The notes under the pieces are model-generated. The model had not been told where the DNA came from and did not search any database. It saw only the letters and a list, made by a program, of their open reading frames with translations. A DNA stretch of 64,000 nt from Trinickia acidisoli (GTDB lineage Bacteria; Pseudomonadota; Gammaproteobacteria; Burkholderiales; Burkholderiaceae): the NCBI RefSeq assembly GCF_017315725.1, contig NZ_JAFLRG010000001.1:558001-622000 (forward strand). The letters are read 5' to 3'. A program made the position numbers and the translations under genes. This document shows, one piece after another, positions 34,056 through 44,990 of the stretch (within the stretch, counting starts at the first letter, position 1; each line of letters opens with the position of its first letter).

Positions 34056-36875
34056 ATGACCACCGGTTTTCTCCAAAAGATCTTTGGCAGCCGCAATCAG
34101 CGTCTCGTCAAGCAGTATCAAAAGACCGTCGCGGTGATCAATGCGCTCGAGCCGCAAATCGAGCAATTGACGGACGACCAACTGCGCGCGAAAACGGACG
34201 AATTCCGCCAGCGCGTGGCGAGCGGCGAATCGCTCGACAAATTGCTGCCCGAAGCCTTCGCCGTCTGCCGCGAGGCCAGCCGCCGTGTGCTGAAGATGCG
34301 TCACTTCGACGTCCAATTGGTCGGGGGCATGGTGCTGCATTACGGCAAAATTGCCGAAATGCGCACGGGCGAGGGCAAGACGCTCGTCGCGACGCTGGCC
34401 GCTTACTTGAACGCGCTGTCGGGGCGCGGCGTGCACGTCGTGACGGTCAACGATTACCTCGCGCAGCGCGATGCCGAGTGGATGGCCAAGCTTTACAACT
34501 TCCTCGGCTTGTCGGTCGGCATCAATCTGTCGCAGATGGACCACGAGTCGAAGCAGCAGGCGTATGCGGCCGACATCACGTACGGCACGAACAACGAATT
34601 CGGCTTCGATTACCTGCGCGACAACATGGTCTACGAGACCGATTCGCGCGTGCAGCGTTCGCTGAACTTCGCGGTCGTCGACGAAGTGGACTCGATCCTC
34701 ATCGATGAAGCGCGCACGCCGCTCATCATCTCCGGCCAAGCGGAGGATCACACCGAACTGTACGTGCGGATGAACGCGCTGCCGCCGCTGCTCGAGCAGC
34801 AGATCGGTGAGGAGAAGGCCGACGGCACGGGCGTCGAAAAGCCGGGCGACTACACGCTCGACGAAAAGGGTCGCCAAGTGTTCCTGACCGAATCGGGCCA
34901 CGAAAAGGCCGAGCGCCTGCTTTCCGAATGGGGTTTGATCGGAGAGGGCGAAAGCCTCTATGCGGCGCAGAACATCACGCTGATGCACCACGTGTATGCG
35001 GCGCTGCGCGCGCATACGCTGTTCTTCCGCGATCAGCACTACGTCGTGCAAAACGGCGAAGTCGTCATCGTCGACGAATTCACGGGGCGGCTGATGTCGG
35101 GCCGCCGCTGGTCGGATGGGTTGCATCAGGCCGTCGAAGCGAAGGAGCACGTCAAGATCCAGAGCGAGAATCAAACGCTCGCCTCGATCACGTTTCAGAA
35201 CTATTTCCGCATGTACGCGAAGCTGTCGGGCATGACCGGCACGGCCGATACCGAAGCGTACGAATTCAACGAAATCTACGGGCTCGAGACGGTTGTCATC
35301 CCGACGAACCGGCCGCCGAAGCGGATCGACCGGCAGGACCAGATCTACAAGACGGCCAAGGAGCGCTACGACGCCGTTATCCGCGATATCCGCGAATGCT
35401 ATGAGCTCGGCCGGCCGGTACTCGTCGGTACGACGTCGATCGAGAATTCCGAACTGCTGTCGAATTTGCTGACGAAGGCGGGCTTGCCGCACGAAGTGCT
35501 GAACGCGAAGCAGCATGCTCGCGAAGCGGCGATCGTGGCCGAAGCCGGGCGGCCCCAGCGCGTGACGATCGCGACGAACATGGCCGGCCGCGGGACCGAC
35601 ATCGTGCTCGGCGGCAACGCGGAGAAGCAAGCGTCGCTGCTCGAGGCCGACGAAGCGATTCCCGCCGACGAAAAGGCCAGTCGAATCCAAGCGCTGCACG
35701 ATGAATGGCAGGCGCTGCACGATCGGGTGAAGGCCGCGGGCGGTTTGCACATCATCGGTACCGAGCGTCACGAATCGCGCCGCATCGACAATCAGTTGCG
35801 CGGCCGCGCGGGCCGCCAGGGCGACCCGGGCTCCTCGCGTTTCTTCCTTTCGCTCGAAGATCCGCTGCTGCGTATTTTCGCCGGCGATCGCGTGCGCTCG
35901 ATCATGGACCGCCTACGCATGCCCGAGGGCGAAGCGATCGAAGCGGGCATCGTCACGCGGTCGATCGAATCGGCGCAGCGCAAGGTCGAAGCGCGCAACT
36001 TCGACATCCGTAAGCAACTGCTCGAATACGACGACGTCGCCAACGATCAGCGCAAGGTGATCTACCAGCAGCGCAACGAACTGCTCGAAGCGCACGACAT
36101 CACCGAAACGATCACGGCGATGCGCCATGCGGTCGTCACCGACGTCGTGCACGAATTCGTCCCCGCGGGCAGCATCGAAGAGCAATGGAACGCGCCCGAA
36201 CTCGAGGAAGCGCTGCGCAAGGACTGGCAGCTCGACCTCGCCGTGCAGGAGATGATCAACGAGTCGCAGTCGCTCGATGCCGACGACATCGTCGAAGCGG
36301 TGATCGGCGCGGCCGACGAAGGATACGAGGCGAAGGTCACGCTCGTCGGCCGCGAAGCCTTCAGCGCGTTCGAGCGCTCGGTGATGCTGCAGACGCTCGA
36401 CCGCTGCTGGCGCGAGCATCTCGCCGCGCTCGATCATTTGCGCCAGGGCATCCATCTGCGCGGCTATGCGCAGCAGAACCCCAAGCAAGAGTACAAGCGC
36501 GAGGCGTTCGAGCTGTTCGAGGCGCTGCTGAACATCGTGAAGACGGAAGTGACGCGTATCGTCATGAACGTCCAGATTCAATCGCCGGAGCAACTCGAAG
36601 AGGCGGTCGAGCAATACGAAGAGCAGGGCAGCCACCTCGAAAACGTGGAATTTCGCCATGTGGAGTTCGCCGAAGCCGCGGCCGTGGCTGCGCCGGCGGC
36701 TGCCGCGTCGGCCGATGCCGCCGCCGAGATGATCGGGCACGCCATGAGCCACGGCGCGCATGCGCCGGCGGCCTCGGCGTCCGGCGCGGACGGCATCCCG
36801 AAGGTCGGGCGCAACGATCCGTGCCCGTGCGGCAGCGGCAAGAAATACAAGCAGTGTCACGGTAAGCTGGCTTAA
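34056..36875 (+). CDS. secA: Preprotein translocase ATPase SecA, 939 aa
   Basis: Motor of the Sec export pathway. Walker A is [19 protein letters not shown] near residue 103; Walker B/DEAD-like [18 protein letters not shown] is near 210. The second nucleotide domain has [15 protein letters not shown] near 510 and [17 protein letters not shown] near 578. The C-terminal zinc motif [14 protein letters not shown] binds SecB. Between the helical wing and the zinc motif is an Ala-rich linker. The start is ATG 34056. Confidence 0.98.
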   Translation: MTTGFLQKIFGSRNQRLVKQYQKTVAVINALEPQIEQLTDDQLRAKTDEFRQRVASGESLDKLLPEAFAVCREASRRVLKMRHFDVQLVGGMVLHYGKIAEMRTGEGKTLVATLAAYLNALSGRGVHVVTVNDYLAQRDAEWMAKLYNFLGLSVGINLSQMDHESKQQAYAADITYGTNNEFGFDYLRDNMVYETDSRVQRSLNFAVVDEVDSILIDEARTPLIISGQAEDHTELYVRMNALPPLLEQQIGEEKADGTGVEKPGDYTLDEKGRQVFLTESGHEKAERLLSEWGLIGEGESLYAAQNITLMHHVYAALRAHTLFFRDQHYVVQNGEVVIVDEFTGRLMSGRRWSDGLHQAVEAKEHVKIQSENQTLASITFQNYFRMYAKLSGMTGTADTEAYEFNEIYGLETVVIPTNRPPKRIDRQDQIYKTAKERYDAVIRDIRECYELGRPVLVGTTSIENSELLSNLLTKAGLPHEVLNAKQHAREAAIVAEAGRPQRVTIATNMAGRGTDIVLGGNAEKQASLLEADEAIPADEKASRIQALHDEWQALHDRVKAAGGLHIIGTERHESRRIDNQLRGRAGRQGDPGSSRFFLSLEDPLLRIFAGDRVRSIMDRLRMPEGEAIEAGIVTRSIESAQRKVEARNFDIRKQLLEYDDVANDQRKVIYQQRNELLEAHDITETITAMRHAVVTDVVHEFVPAGSIEEQWNAPELEEALRKDWQLDLAVQEMINESQSLDADDIVEAVIGAADEGYEAKVTLVGREAFSAFERSVMLQTLDRCWREHLAALDHLRQGIHLRGYAQQNPKQEYKREAFELFEALLNIVKTEVTRIVMNVQIQSPEQLEEAVEQYEEQGSHLENVEFRHVEFAEAAAVAAPAAAASADAAAEMIGHAMSHGAHAPAASASGADGIPKVGRNDPCPCGSGKKYKQCHGKLA

Positions 36876-36889
36876 CCGGATTCACGACC

Positions 36890-38140
36890 ATGGCCGTCAA
36901 TTTTCCTGAAATCGACCCCGCACAACTGCATCCCGTCGCCGGCGTGACGCTCGGCTATGCGCAGGCGAACATCCGCAAACCGAACCGCAAGGACGTGCTC
37001 GTCGTTTCGCTCGACGAAGGCGCGACGGTGGCGGGTGTGTTCACGTCGAACCGCTTCTGTGCGGCACCCGTCACCGTATGTCGCGAACATCTCGCTCACG
37101 CGCGTAGCGCGCACGCGAGCGGCAAGGGCATTCGCGCGCTCGTCGTCAACACGGGCAATGCGAACGCCGGCACGGGCGAGCCGGGCCTCGCGCATGCGCG
37201 CGAAACCTGCGCCGAGTTGGCGCGTCTGGCGGGCATCGCACCGGAGCAGGTGCTGCCGTTTTCGACCGGCGTCATTCTCGAGCCGCTGCCGATCGATCGG
37301 CTCAAGGCGGGCCTGCCCGCTGCGCTCGAATGCCGCGCGGCCGCGCACTGGTACGACGCGGCCCAAGCCATCATGACGACCGACACGTTGCCGAAGGTGG
37401 CGTCGGCGCAAGTTCCGATCGAAGGCCATACGGTCACGCTCACGGGCATCAGCAAGGGCGCGGGCATGATCAAGCCGAACATGGCGACGATGCTCGGCTT
37501 CCTCGCGTTCGATGCGGCCGTTGCGCAAGACGTGCTCGATGCGCTCGTCAAGGATGTTGCCGATCGCTCGTTCAACTGCATCACGATCGATGGCGATACG
37601 TCGACGAACGACTCGTTCATCCTCATCGCGACGGGCAAATCGAGCCTGCCCGCGATCACGTCGGCCGCCGCGCCCGCATACGCGGCGCTGCGCAATGCCG
37701 TTGTGCGGCAGGCTCAGACGCTCGCTCAGTTGATCGTCCGTGACGGCGAGGGGGCGACGAAGTTCATGACCGTGCAGGTCGAAGGCGGCGCGAACGAGGG
37801 CGAGTGCCGTCAGGTCGCGTATGCGATCGGTCATTCGCCGCTCGTGAAGACGGCGTTCTATGCGTCCGATCCGAATCTCGGCCGTATCCTGGCCGCGATC
37901 GGCTACGCCGGCATCGCCGATCTCGACGTGGCGAAGATCGACCTCTATCTCGGCGATGTCCACGTCGCGACAGCCGGTGGGCGCCACCCCGCTTATCGCG
38001 AAGAAGACGGCCAGCGCGTGATGAAGGAAAGCGAGATCACGATCCGCGTGCTGCTCGGCCGTGGTTCGGCGCAGGCCACGATCTGGACGTGCGATCTATC
38101 GCACGACTACGTGTCGATCAACGCCGACTACCGCTCTTGA
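36890..38140 (+). CDS. argJ: Bifunctional glutamate N-acetyltransferase/N-acetylglutamate synthase ArgJ, 416 aa
   Basis: Transfers acetyl from N-acetylornithine to glutamate in the cyclic arginine pathway and can also use acetyl-CoA. ArgJ self-cleaves before a Thr nucleophile, here in [14 protein letters not shown] near residue 203; [11 protein letters not shown] is the family signature. The C-terminal block [14 protein letters not shown] is also typical. The start is ATG 36890, 14 bp after secA, so both may share a transcript. Confidence 0.96.
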   Translation: MAVNFPEIDPAQLHPVAGVTLGYAQANIRKPNRKDVLVVSLDEGATVAGVFTSNRFCAAPVTVCREHLAHARSAHASGKGIRALVVNTGNANAGTGEPGLAHARETCAELARLAGIAPEQVLPFSTGVILEPLPIDRLKAGLPAALECRAAAHWYDAAQAIMTTDTLPKVASAQVPIEGHTVTLTGISKGAGMIKPNMATMLGFLAFDAAVAQDVLDALVKDVADRSFNCITIDGDTSTNDSFILIATGKSSLPAITSAAAPAYAALRNAVVRQAQTLAQLIVRDGEGATKFMTVQVEGGANEGECRQVAYAIGHSPLVKTAFYASDPNLGRILAAIGYAGIADLDVAKIDLYLGDVHVATAGGRHPAYREEDGQRVMKESEITIRVLLGRGSAQATIWTCDLSHDYVSINADYRS

Positions 38141-38228
38141 CGCACGGCCGCGCTTAGGAAGCGGCTTATACCCCATTCCTCGATCGCGCCGGGCTGTTTG
38201 CCGCGGCGCCCGACGCCCTACTCCGCTC

Positions 38229-39098
38229 ATGGACAAACTCGAACAGTTTCTGACCCGCGCCGAGGCGTTGCTCGGCCGTCTCGAAGTCATGTTGCCGCCG
38301 GCGGCGCCGGACGTCGACTGGTCGGCCGCAGTCGCTTTTCGCTGGCGCAAACGTCAGGGGCGGGGCTATCTGCAGCCGGTGCCGGCCATTTCGTCGATCA
38401 CCCTTTCCGATTTGCAGAACATCGATCGCCAAAAGGATTTGATCGAGCAGAACACGCGCCAATTCGTGAGCAAGCAGCCGGCGAACAACGTGTTGCTGAC
38501 GGGCGCGCGCGGTACGGGCAAGTCTTCGCTGATCAAGGCGTGCCTGAATGCGTATGCGAAGGACGGCCTGCGCCTCATCGAAGTCGACAAAGACGATCTG
38601 CACGATCTCGGCGACATCACCGAGCTCATCGCATCGCGGCCCGAGCAGTTCATCGTGTTCTGCGACGATCTTTCGTTCGAGGAAGGCGAATCGGGCTACA
38701 AAGCGCTGAAAGTTGCGCTCGATGGTTCGGTATCGGCGCAGTCCGACAACGTCCTGATCTACGCGACGTCGAACCGTCGCCACCTCCTGCCCGAGTACAT
38801 GAGCGACAACGAGACGTACAAGCATACGTCCGACGGCGAAATCCACCCGGGCGAAGTCGTCGAGGAGAAGATTTCGTTGTCCGAACGCTTCGGCTTATGG
38901 GTGAGCTTCTACCCCTTCAAGCAGGACGACTACTTGACGATCGTCGCCCACTGGCTGCGCCATTTCGGCTGTCGCGACGAGGACGTCGCCGACGCGCGCG
39001 GGGACGCGCTCGTTTGGGCGCTCGAACGTGGGTCGCGCTCGGGCCGCGTCGCGTGGCAATTCGCGCGCGACTGGTCGGGCCGCAGGGCGCGAGCATGA
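38229..39098 (+). CDS. DUF815 AAA-type ATP-binding protein, 289 aa
   Basis: A predicted AAA-family ATPase of unknown function. Walker A is LLTGARGTGKSSL near residue 88, Walker B is FIVFCDDLSFEEGE near 140, and a sensor-like segment NVLIYATSNRRHLLPEYM follows. ATG 38229 gives the family start MDKLEQFLTRAEALLGRLE. It overlaps the downstream Nudix gene by ATGA, so the two are co-translated. In betaproteobacteria this gene usually lies between argJ and mutT, but that context does not reveal its job. Confidence 0.85.
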   Translation: MDKLEQFLTRAEALLGRLEVMLPPAAPDVDWSAAVAFRWRKRQGRGYLQPVPAISSITLSDLQNIDRQKDLIEQNTRQFVSKQPANNVLLTGARGTGKSSLIKACLNAYAKDGLRLIEVDKDDLHDLGDITELIASRPEQFIVFCDDLSFEEGESGYKALKVALDGSVSAQSDNVLIYATSNRRHLLPEYMSDNETYKHTSDGEIHPGEVVEEKISLSERFGLWVSFYPFKQDDYLTIVAHWLRHFGCRDEDVADARGDALVWALERGSRSGRVAWQFARDWSGRRARA

Positions 39099-39532
39099 CG
39101 ACGGAGCGTAGCGGCGCGCAGGCCGCCGACCGTTCGCCGACGGGGCGCCCCGTGACGGAAGTCGCCGTTGGCGTGCTCGTTCTGCCCGATGGCCGATATT
39201 TACTCGCGCAGCGGCCGACAGGCAAGCCGTACGAAGGGTATTGGGAGTTTCCGGGCGGCAAGCTCGAACCGGGCGAAACAGTCGAGCAAGCCCTTGCACG
39301 CGAACTGCACGAGGAACTCGGCATCGATATGACGGTTTGCCATCGCTGGCATACGCTCGAGCACGACTATCCGCATGCCTATGTGCGGCTTTATTTCTGC
39401 AAGGTCACGCAGTGGAATGGCGAGCCGCACGGCCGCGAGGGCCAGGCGTTTAGCTGGCAACGACTGCCGGTCGAGGTGGCGCCGCTGCTGCCCGCGGCGA
39501 TTCCCGTGCTGGAATTGCTCGCCGCTGACTGA
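39095..39532 (+). CDS. mutT: MutT-type Nudix hydrolase, 145 aa
   Basis: Nudix pyrophosphohydrolase, probably cleaning 8-oxo-dGTP from the nucleotide pool. The complete Nudix box GGKLEPGETVEQALARELHE plus ELG is near residues 54–76. The N-terminus is about 20 residues longer than in E. coli MutT. The start overlaps the DUF815 gene (ATGA). Substrate range is inferred from the family. Confidence 0.88.
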   Translation: MTTERSGAQAADRSPTGRPVTEVAVGVLVLPDGRYLLAQRPTGKPYEGYWEFPGGKLEPGETVEQALARELHEELGIDMTVCHRWHTLEHDYPHAYVRLYFCKVTQWNGEPHGREGQAFSWQRLPVEVAPLLPAAIPVLELLAAD

Positions 39533-39589
39533 CGTAACGGCAGCCCGACATGACGACGGCCGATCGCGCCGAGCGGCGTCGCGGCCGGA

Positions 39590-39781
39590 TCAGTTCAGAT
39601 CGCCGTGTTTGTCGTCGTCCGACGGTGGCTCCTCGTCGGTGCCGCCGATCCGGTACTTTTCATTGGCCCAGGCACCCAGGTCGATCTGCTTGCATCGCTC
39701 CGAGCAGAACGGGCGAAACCGATTTTCGGGCGTCCAGCGAACGTCTTTCCCGCAAGCGGGGCATTTGACCACGGTAACCAT
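39590..39781 (-). CDS. yacG: DNA gyrase inhibitor YacG, zinc protein, 63 aa
   Basis: A small four-cysteine zinc protein that in E. coli binds GyrB and inhibits gyrase. The motif [10 protein letters not shown] and the CSERCK pair hold the four Cys, and [19 protein letters not shown] is diagnostic. ATG 39781 gives the normal start MVTVVKCP; an upstream TTG (39793) would add four residues. The C-terminus is acidic ([13 protein letters not shown]). It is downstream of zapD on the same strand, as in many proteobacteria. Confidence 0.92.
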   Translation of the reverse strand: MVTVVKCPACGKDVRWTPENRFRPFCSERCKQIDLGAWANEKYRIGGTDEEPPSDDDKHGDLN

Positions 39782-39876
39782 ACTGTCAGGCAATCGTCTT
39801 TAGGCCGCCGCAGGCAGCAAGCCACGCACGCGGATGCGCGGTCGGTGTCGCGCGACGGCGCGTGCCGTGCATGTCG

Positions 39877-40703
<827 letters not shown>

Positions 40704-40843
40704 TCGCGGAATCGGGCACTTTTTACTGCGCTCTCATGGAATCGAGCGTTTTGCGATGGTACGCGGTCATTCTCGCTGCGGATTCGACATCTTGTGTTGC
40801 GGAGCGTTCTTGGGTTCCGACGCGTTTTAGCAGGATGTCCTCT

Positions 40844-41449
40844 TCATCTCGAACGCGCGAGTGCCAGGTACCGCCGATGCAAGCGGCGCACTTCCTGTGC
40901 CAGTGTTTCGAGCGACGCATTGTCGTTGACGACGATGTCGTCGGCCGCCGCAAGCCGTGCCTCGCGTGCGGCTTGGTGCGCCATGATCGCCAGGACCTGT
41001 TCGCGCGAAAACGCGTTGCGGCGCATGACGCGTGCGATTTGCGTCTCGACGCCGCAGTCGACCACGAGCACGCGATCGACGCGCGACTTCCAAGTGCCCG
41101 ATTCGACGAGCAACGGCACGACGATTACGACGTATGGGCCTTTCGCCGCTTCGCGGTCGCGTGCGGTTTCGGCGCGGATGAGCGGATGGGTGATCGCTTC
41201 GAGCCGCGCCTTGGCCGTATTGTCGGAGAACACGAGGGCGCGCATCTTGGCGCGGTCGAGCGAGCCGTCGGGTGCGACGAACTGCGGGCCGAAGGTTTGC
41301 TCGATCTGCTGCATGGCGGCGCCGCCCTGCGCCGTGACGCGGTGTGCGATGACGTCCGTGTCGACGATGGCGACGCCGTGCGTTGCGAACAGATCGGCAA
41401 CGGTCGATTTGCCGCTGCCGATGCCTCCGGTGAGCCCAACGGCGAACAT
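40844..41449 (-). CDS. coaE: Dephospho-CoA kinase CoaE, 201 aa
   Basis: Last step of coenzyme A synthesis, phosphorylating the ribose 3'-OH of dephospho-CoA. The P-loop [18 protein letters not shown] is at the N-terminus, VDTDVIAH near residue 29, and VPLLVES near 120. Length is usual. It directly follows pilD on the same strand with a 4-bp gap, the usual pilD–coaE pairing in proteobacteria. Confidence 0.95.
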   Translation of the reverse strand: MFAVGLTGGIGSGKSTVADLFATHGVAIVDTDVIAHRVTAQGGAAMQQIEQTFGPQFVAPDGSLDRAKMRALVFSDNTAKARLEAITHPLIRAETARDREAAKGPYVVIVVPLLVESGTWKSRVDRVLVVDCGVETQIARVMRRNAFSREQVLAIMAHQAAREARLAAADDIVVNDNASLETLAQEVRRLHRRYLALARSR

Positions 41450-41453
41450 AGCG

Positions 41454-42404
41454 TCAGCTTCCGAGCAGATGAAAGAGCGGCGTACCCGCGAACAGCGTCA
41501 CGATGCCGCCGAGCGCGAGGAATGGGCCGAACGGCAGCGGCTCCTCGAACCGCAAGCGCCCCGACCACATGGCGACGAGCCCCGCGGCGGCTCCCGACAC
41601 GGCCGCAATCAGCACGATCTGCGGCAATGCGGTCCACCCTAGCCACGCGCCCAGCGCCGCGAGCAGCTTGAAGTCGCCGTAACCCATGCCCTCTATTCCG
41701 CGCGCGAACCGAAACAGCCAGTAGACGCACCAGAGGAAAACGTACCCCGCGATGGCGCCCGCTACCGCGGCGTGCAGCGTAGCGAACGTATCGTCGAAAT
41801 TGACGATGAGGCCCGCCCATAGCAGCGGCAGCGTCAGGGAATCGGGCAAGAGGCGCGTTTCCACATCGATGGCGCTCATCGCCAGCAGGGCCGTCGTGAG
41901 GCCGAACGCGGCGAGCCCCGTGCCCGTGGGCCCGTAGAAGGCGAGCGCGGCCGCAGCCAACGCCGCGCTCACGAGTTCGACGATCGGGTAGCGCAGGCCG
42001 ATGGGTGCGCGACAGTCGGAGCATCGGCCGCGCAGCAAGACGTAGCTGAACACGGGGATGTTCTCGTGGGCGCGCAGCACGTGGCCGCAATGCGGGCAAG
42101 CGCTGCGCGGCACGCACAGGTTGTATCGCGCAGGCAGGCCGCTCGCGGGGGCGGTTTGCCCGGTTGCCTCGCTGATCTCGAGACGCCAGGCGCGCTCGAG
42201 CATGATCGGCAGCCGGTGCGCTACGACGTTGACGAAGCTGCCGATGGCGAGGCCGAACGCGATGGCGAACGCAAATTGCCAGACGGGCGGCAGCGCGCCG
42301 AAGGTGGCGCCGATGCCTAGGGATAGGCGCGCGAACGGATCGCTGATGACGGAGGCGTACACGGAGGAGGTCGTGATCATGGCCGAGTGGCGAATGGGGG
42401 GCAT
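41454..42404 (-). CDS. pilD: Type IV prepilin peptidase/N-methyltransferase PilD, 316 aa
   Basis: Cleaves and methylates type IV prepilins and type II pseudopilins at the inner membrane. It has about eight membrane segments. The zinc-binding cytoplasmic loop has CPHCGH and CSDC. The two catalytic aspartates are in [12 protein letters not shown] and [12 protein letters not shown] 42404 lies 1 nt past the pilC stop. A second ATG at 42380 is possible, since the first eight residues are not conserved. Confidence 0.93.
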   Translation of the reverse strand: MPPIRHSAMITTSSVYASVISDPFARLSLGIGATFGALPPVWQFAFAIAFGLAIGSFVNVVAHRLPIMLERAWRLEISEATGQTAPASGLPARYNLCVPRSACPHCGHVLRAHENIPVFSYVLLRGRCSDCRAPIGLRYPIVELVSAALAAAALAFYGPTGTGLAAFGLTTALLAMSAIDVETRLLPDSLTLPLLWAGLIVNFDDTFATLHAAVAGAIAGYVFLWCVYWLFRFARGIEGMGYGDFKLLAALGAWLGWTALPQIVLIAAVSGAAAGLVAMWSGRLRFEEPLPFGPFLALGGIVTLFAGTPLFHLLGS

Positions 42405-42405
42405 G

Positions 42406-43671
42406 CTACACCACGTTGCCCAGTTCGATGACGGGCAGATAAAGCGCGACGACGAGCGCGCCGACCGCGAGCCCCAGGACGATCACGACGAGCGGCTCGG
42501 CGCAGGCGGAAGCGAGCGCGAGTTTTTCATCGACCTCCCGCTCGGCCAACTCGGCGCAATCGAGCAGCATCGTATCGAGTGCGCCCGATTCTTCCGCCAC
42601 CGCGATGGGTTCGACGAGCGCCGCGGGAAAGCAGCCGACGGCGCGCATGGCTGCGGCGAGCCGCTCGCCGCGCCGCAAGCGCACTTCGATTTGTGCATTC
42701 GCGGCGTCGAACGTGGCGTTGCCCGTGACGTGCGAGAGCGCGTGCAGCGCATCGGCAAGCGGTGTGCCGGCCGCGAGCAGCGTGCCGAGTGCACGCGACC
42801 AGCGCGCCGCTGCGACCGCCCGCGCGAGCGGGCCCACGGCGGGCGTCGCGAGCAGCAAGCGGTCGCGCGCCTCGCGCGCTCGCGGCGAGTGGCGAACGAG
42901 GCGTACAGCGACGAGCAACAGCGCGGCGGACGCAGCCAGCGACGGCGGACCCCAGCGCAGCAGCGCGTGCGACAGCGCCATCACCGCGCGCGTCGGCGCT
43001 GGCAGCGCGGCGCCGAAGCTGGCGAAGACCTGTTGGAACGTGGGCACGACGAACGCGAGCAGGGCGGCCGTGACGGCAATGGCAAGCAGCAGCACGACGC
43101 AAGGATAGGCGAGCGCCGCGCGCAGCTTGCCGCGCTGCGCGGCGGCGCGCTCGCGATGCTCGACGAGGCGGGTGAGCACGAGCGCGAGGTTACCGGTGGC
43201 CTCGCCGATTGCCGAAAGCGCCCGGTAGAGCCGGTCGAACTGGCTCGGATAGGCCGCGAGCGCCGACGCGAATCGGTCGCCTCCTGCGATGCGGCGCGCA
43301 AGACCGCGGGCGACGCGCGGCATCGCGTCGCGTCGAGCGGTTTGCGCGATGAGATCGAGCGCTTGAGCGAGCGTCAGCCCCGCGCTCAACAGCGTCGCAA
43401 GTTGTCGCGTGAACGCTGTCACTTCGCGTGCCGCCGTCCTTGGAGGCCTGGCCGCGCCGGCCTCGACGAGCCGCGCCGCCACGATGCCGGCGGCGCGCAG
43501 TTGCGCGCGGGCCGTTGCGGCATCGGGTGCGACGAGCGAGCCGCCGCGGCGTTTGCCGTCGCGAGCGACGCCGCGCCAGCGAAAGCGCCGCTCGCCCGCA
43601 GCCGGTTGCTTGGGCGGTGCATGCGGCGCGAAGCGCGTGCCGTCGGGGTGTGCCGATTTGACGTCGCTCAT
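42406..43671 (-). CDS. pilC: Type IV pilus inner-membrane platform protein PilC (GspF family), 421 aa
   Basis: Platform protein that works with the PilB ATPase to assemble pili. It contains two GspF repeats. The first starts after residue 80 (FTRQLATLLSAGLTLAQALD), the second near 295 (WSRALGTLLAAGTPLADALH). Three membrane segments are seen, the last near the C-terminus (PLVVIVLGLAVGALVVALYL). The N-terminus is basic. Overlaps pilB by ATGA. Confidence 0.9.
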   Translation of the reverse strand: MSDVKSAHPDGTRFAPHAPPKQPAAGERRFRWRGVARDGKRRGGSLVAPDAATARAQLRAAGIVAARLVEAGAARPPRTAAREVTAFTRQLATLLSAGLTLAQALDLIAQTARRDAMPRVARGLARRIAGGDRFASALAAYPSQFDRLYRALSAIGEATGNLALVLTRLVEHRERAAAQRGKLRAALAYPCVVLLLAIAVTAALLAFVVPTFQQVFASFGAALPAPTRAVMALSHALLRWGPPSLAASAALLLVAVRLVRHSPRAREARDRLLLATPAVGPLARAVAAARWSRALGTLLAAGTPLADALHALSHVTGNATFDAANAQIEVRLRRGERLAAAMRAVGCFPAALVEPIAVAEESGALDTMLLDCAELAEREVDEKLALASACAEPLVVIVLGLAVGALVVALYLPVIELGNVV

Positions 43672-44918
43672 GCGGCATCCGTGGCCGCGATGGCCTCGGC
43701 CAAGCTCGTCGCGCCTTCGCGGACGCGCGTGAGCGCTGCTTCGCGCAGGGATGCCGCTCCGTCGGCTTGCGCTTGGCGCGCGATTGCCTGACCGGTTGCG
43801 CCGGCGTTCACGAGTTCACGGATGGCGAGGGACGTGGGCATGACTTGATGTATTCCCACGCGGCCTCGGTAGCCGACGCCATGGCAGGCCGGGCAGCCGC
43901 GAGCCGCATAGGGCGTCCAATCGCACGGTGTTTCACGGACGAACCCGGCGGCGGCGAGCGCTGCCGGCGCGAGCGAGTCAGGCGTTCGGCAATGGGGGCA
44001 CAGGTGCCGCACGAGCCGCTGCGCCGTGACGAGCCGCAGCGCGCTAGCAAGGTTGTACGGCGCCACGCCGATGTCGACGAGACGGCCGATCGCACTGGGG
44101 GCATCGTTGGTATGCAGCGTTGCGAGCACGAGATGCCCCGTCTGCGCGGCCTTGAGTGCGACGTCGGCCGTTTCGGCGTCGCGAATTTCACCGACCATGA
44201 TGACGTCCGGGTCTTGCCGAAGCAGCGCCCGCAGCGCGACCGCGAACGTGAGCCCTGTTTTCTCGCGCACGCTGACCTGGTTCACGCCGGCCAGTTGAAT
44301 TTCAGGAGGATCTTCGACCGTGCATAGATTGCGCGAGTGATCGTTGAGCATCTGCAGGAATGCGTAGAGCGAAAGCGTCTTGCCGCTGCCGGTAGGGCCC
44401 GTGACGAGGACGAGCCCGTGCGGTGCGCGAATGGCTGTCTCGACGAGCGGCCTGTGCCGGGCATCGAAGCCGAGCGCGGCAAGCGACAGATCGGGTGGCA
44501 GCGCTTCGAGTCGCCGCAATGCGAGCTTTTCTCCATGTACGGTGGGCAGCGCGCTCACGCGGTAGTCTTCGACCTTGCCCGGCGCGACCGCGAGCCGCAG
44601 GCGACCGTCTTGCGGGACGCGCCGCTCGGCGATATCCAGGCGCGCGAGCACCTTCACGCGCGTGACGAACGCGTCGCGTAAATTCGCGGGAGGAGACGGC
44701 ATTTCGTGCAGCACGCCGTCCACGCGCAACCGAATGCGCCAACCGTGCTCGGTAGGCTCGACGTGAATATCGGATGCTCCGCGCTGTGCCGCTCGGTTGA
44801 GCGTTTCGGCCAAGAGGCGGGCGGCGGGCCCGTCATCGGGCGGGCCGGGTGCTTCGCGCAGGAAAAACGACAAGGAAGCAGGCATCGAAGAGCGGCGCGG
44901 TGCCGTCGAAGAACGCAA
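43668..44918 (-). CDS. pilB: Type IV pilus assembly ATPase PilB (GspE family), short form, 416 aa
   Basis: Hexameric ATPase that powers pilus extension. The second N-domain and the ATPase domain are complete: Walker A GPTGSGKT (174–181), Asp box and Walker B DPDVIMVGEIRD, His box TGHLVLATLHTND, and a zinc module CPHC/CPAC near 320–350. About 150 residues of the N1 domain found in typical PilB are missing. The frame is closed upstream by a stop at 44952–44954, so the short form is real in this sequence. TTG 44918 and ATG 44885 are the possible starts; neither has a strong ribosome site. The usual VEDPVE is VEDPPE here. Confidence 0.85.
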   Translation of the reverse strand: MRSSTAPRRSSMPASLSFFLREAPGPPDDGPAARLLAETLNRAAQRGASDIHVEPTEHGWRIRLRVDGVLHEMPSPPANLRDAFVTRVKVLARLDIAERRVPQDGRLRLAVAPGKVEDYRVSALPTVHGEKLALRRLEALPPDLSLAALGFDARHRPLVETAIRAPHGLVLVTGPTGSGKTLSLYAFLQMLNDHSRNLCTVEDPPEIQLAGVNQVSVREKTGLTFAVALRALLRQDPDVIMVGEIRDAETADVALKAAQTGHLVLATLHTNDAPSAIGRLVDIGVAPYNLASALRLVTAQRLVRHLCPHCRTPDSLAPAALAAAGFVRETPCDWTPYAARGCPACHGVGYRGRVGIHQVMPTSLAIRELVNAGATGQAIARQAQADGAASLREAALTRVREGATSLAEAIAATDAA

Positions 44919-44990
44919 TGCGACGATCTTCGCCTGCGCCTCACCGGCGCGCTATTCGGCCGATCGGCCAATGCGCGCGATGCTGCGCCG

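Noticed and set aside
38061..38228. Upstream extension of the DUF815 gene
   Set aside because: It would overlap argJ, and ATG 38229 fits the family start.
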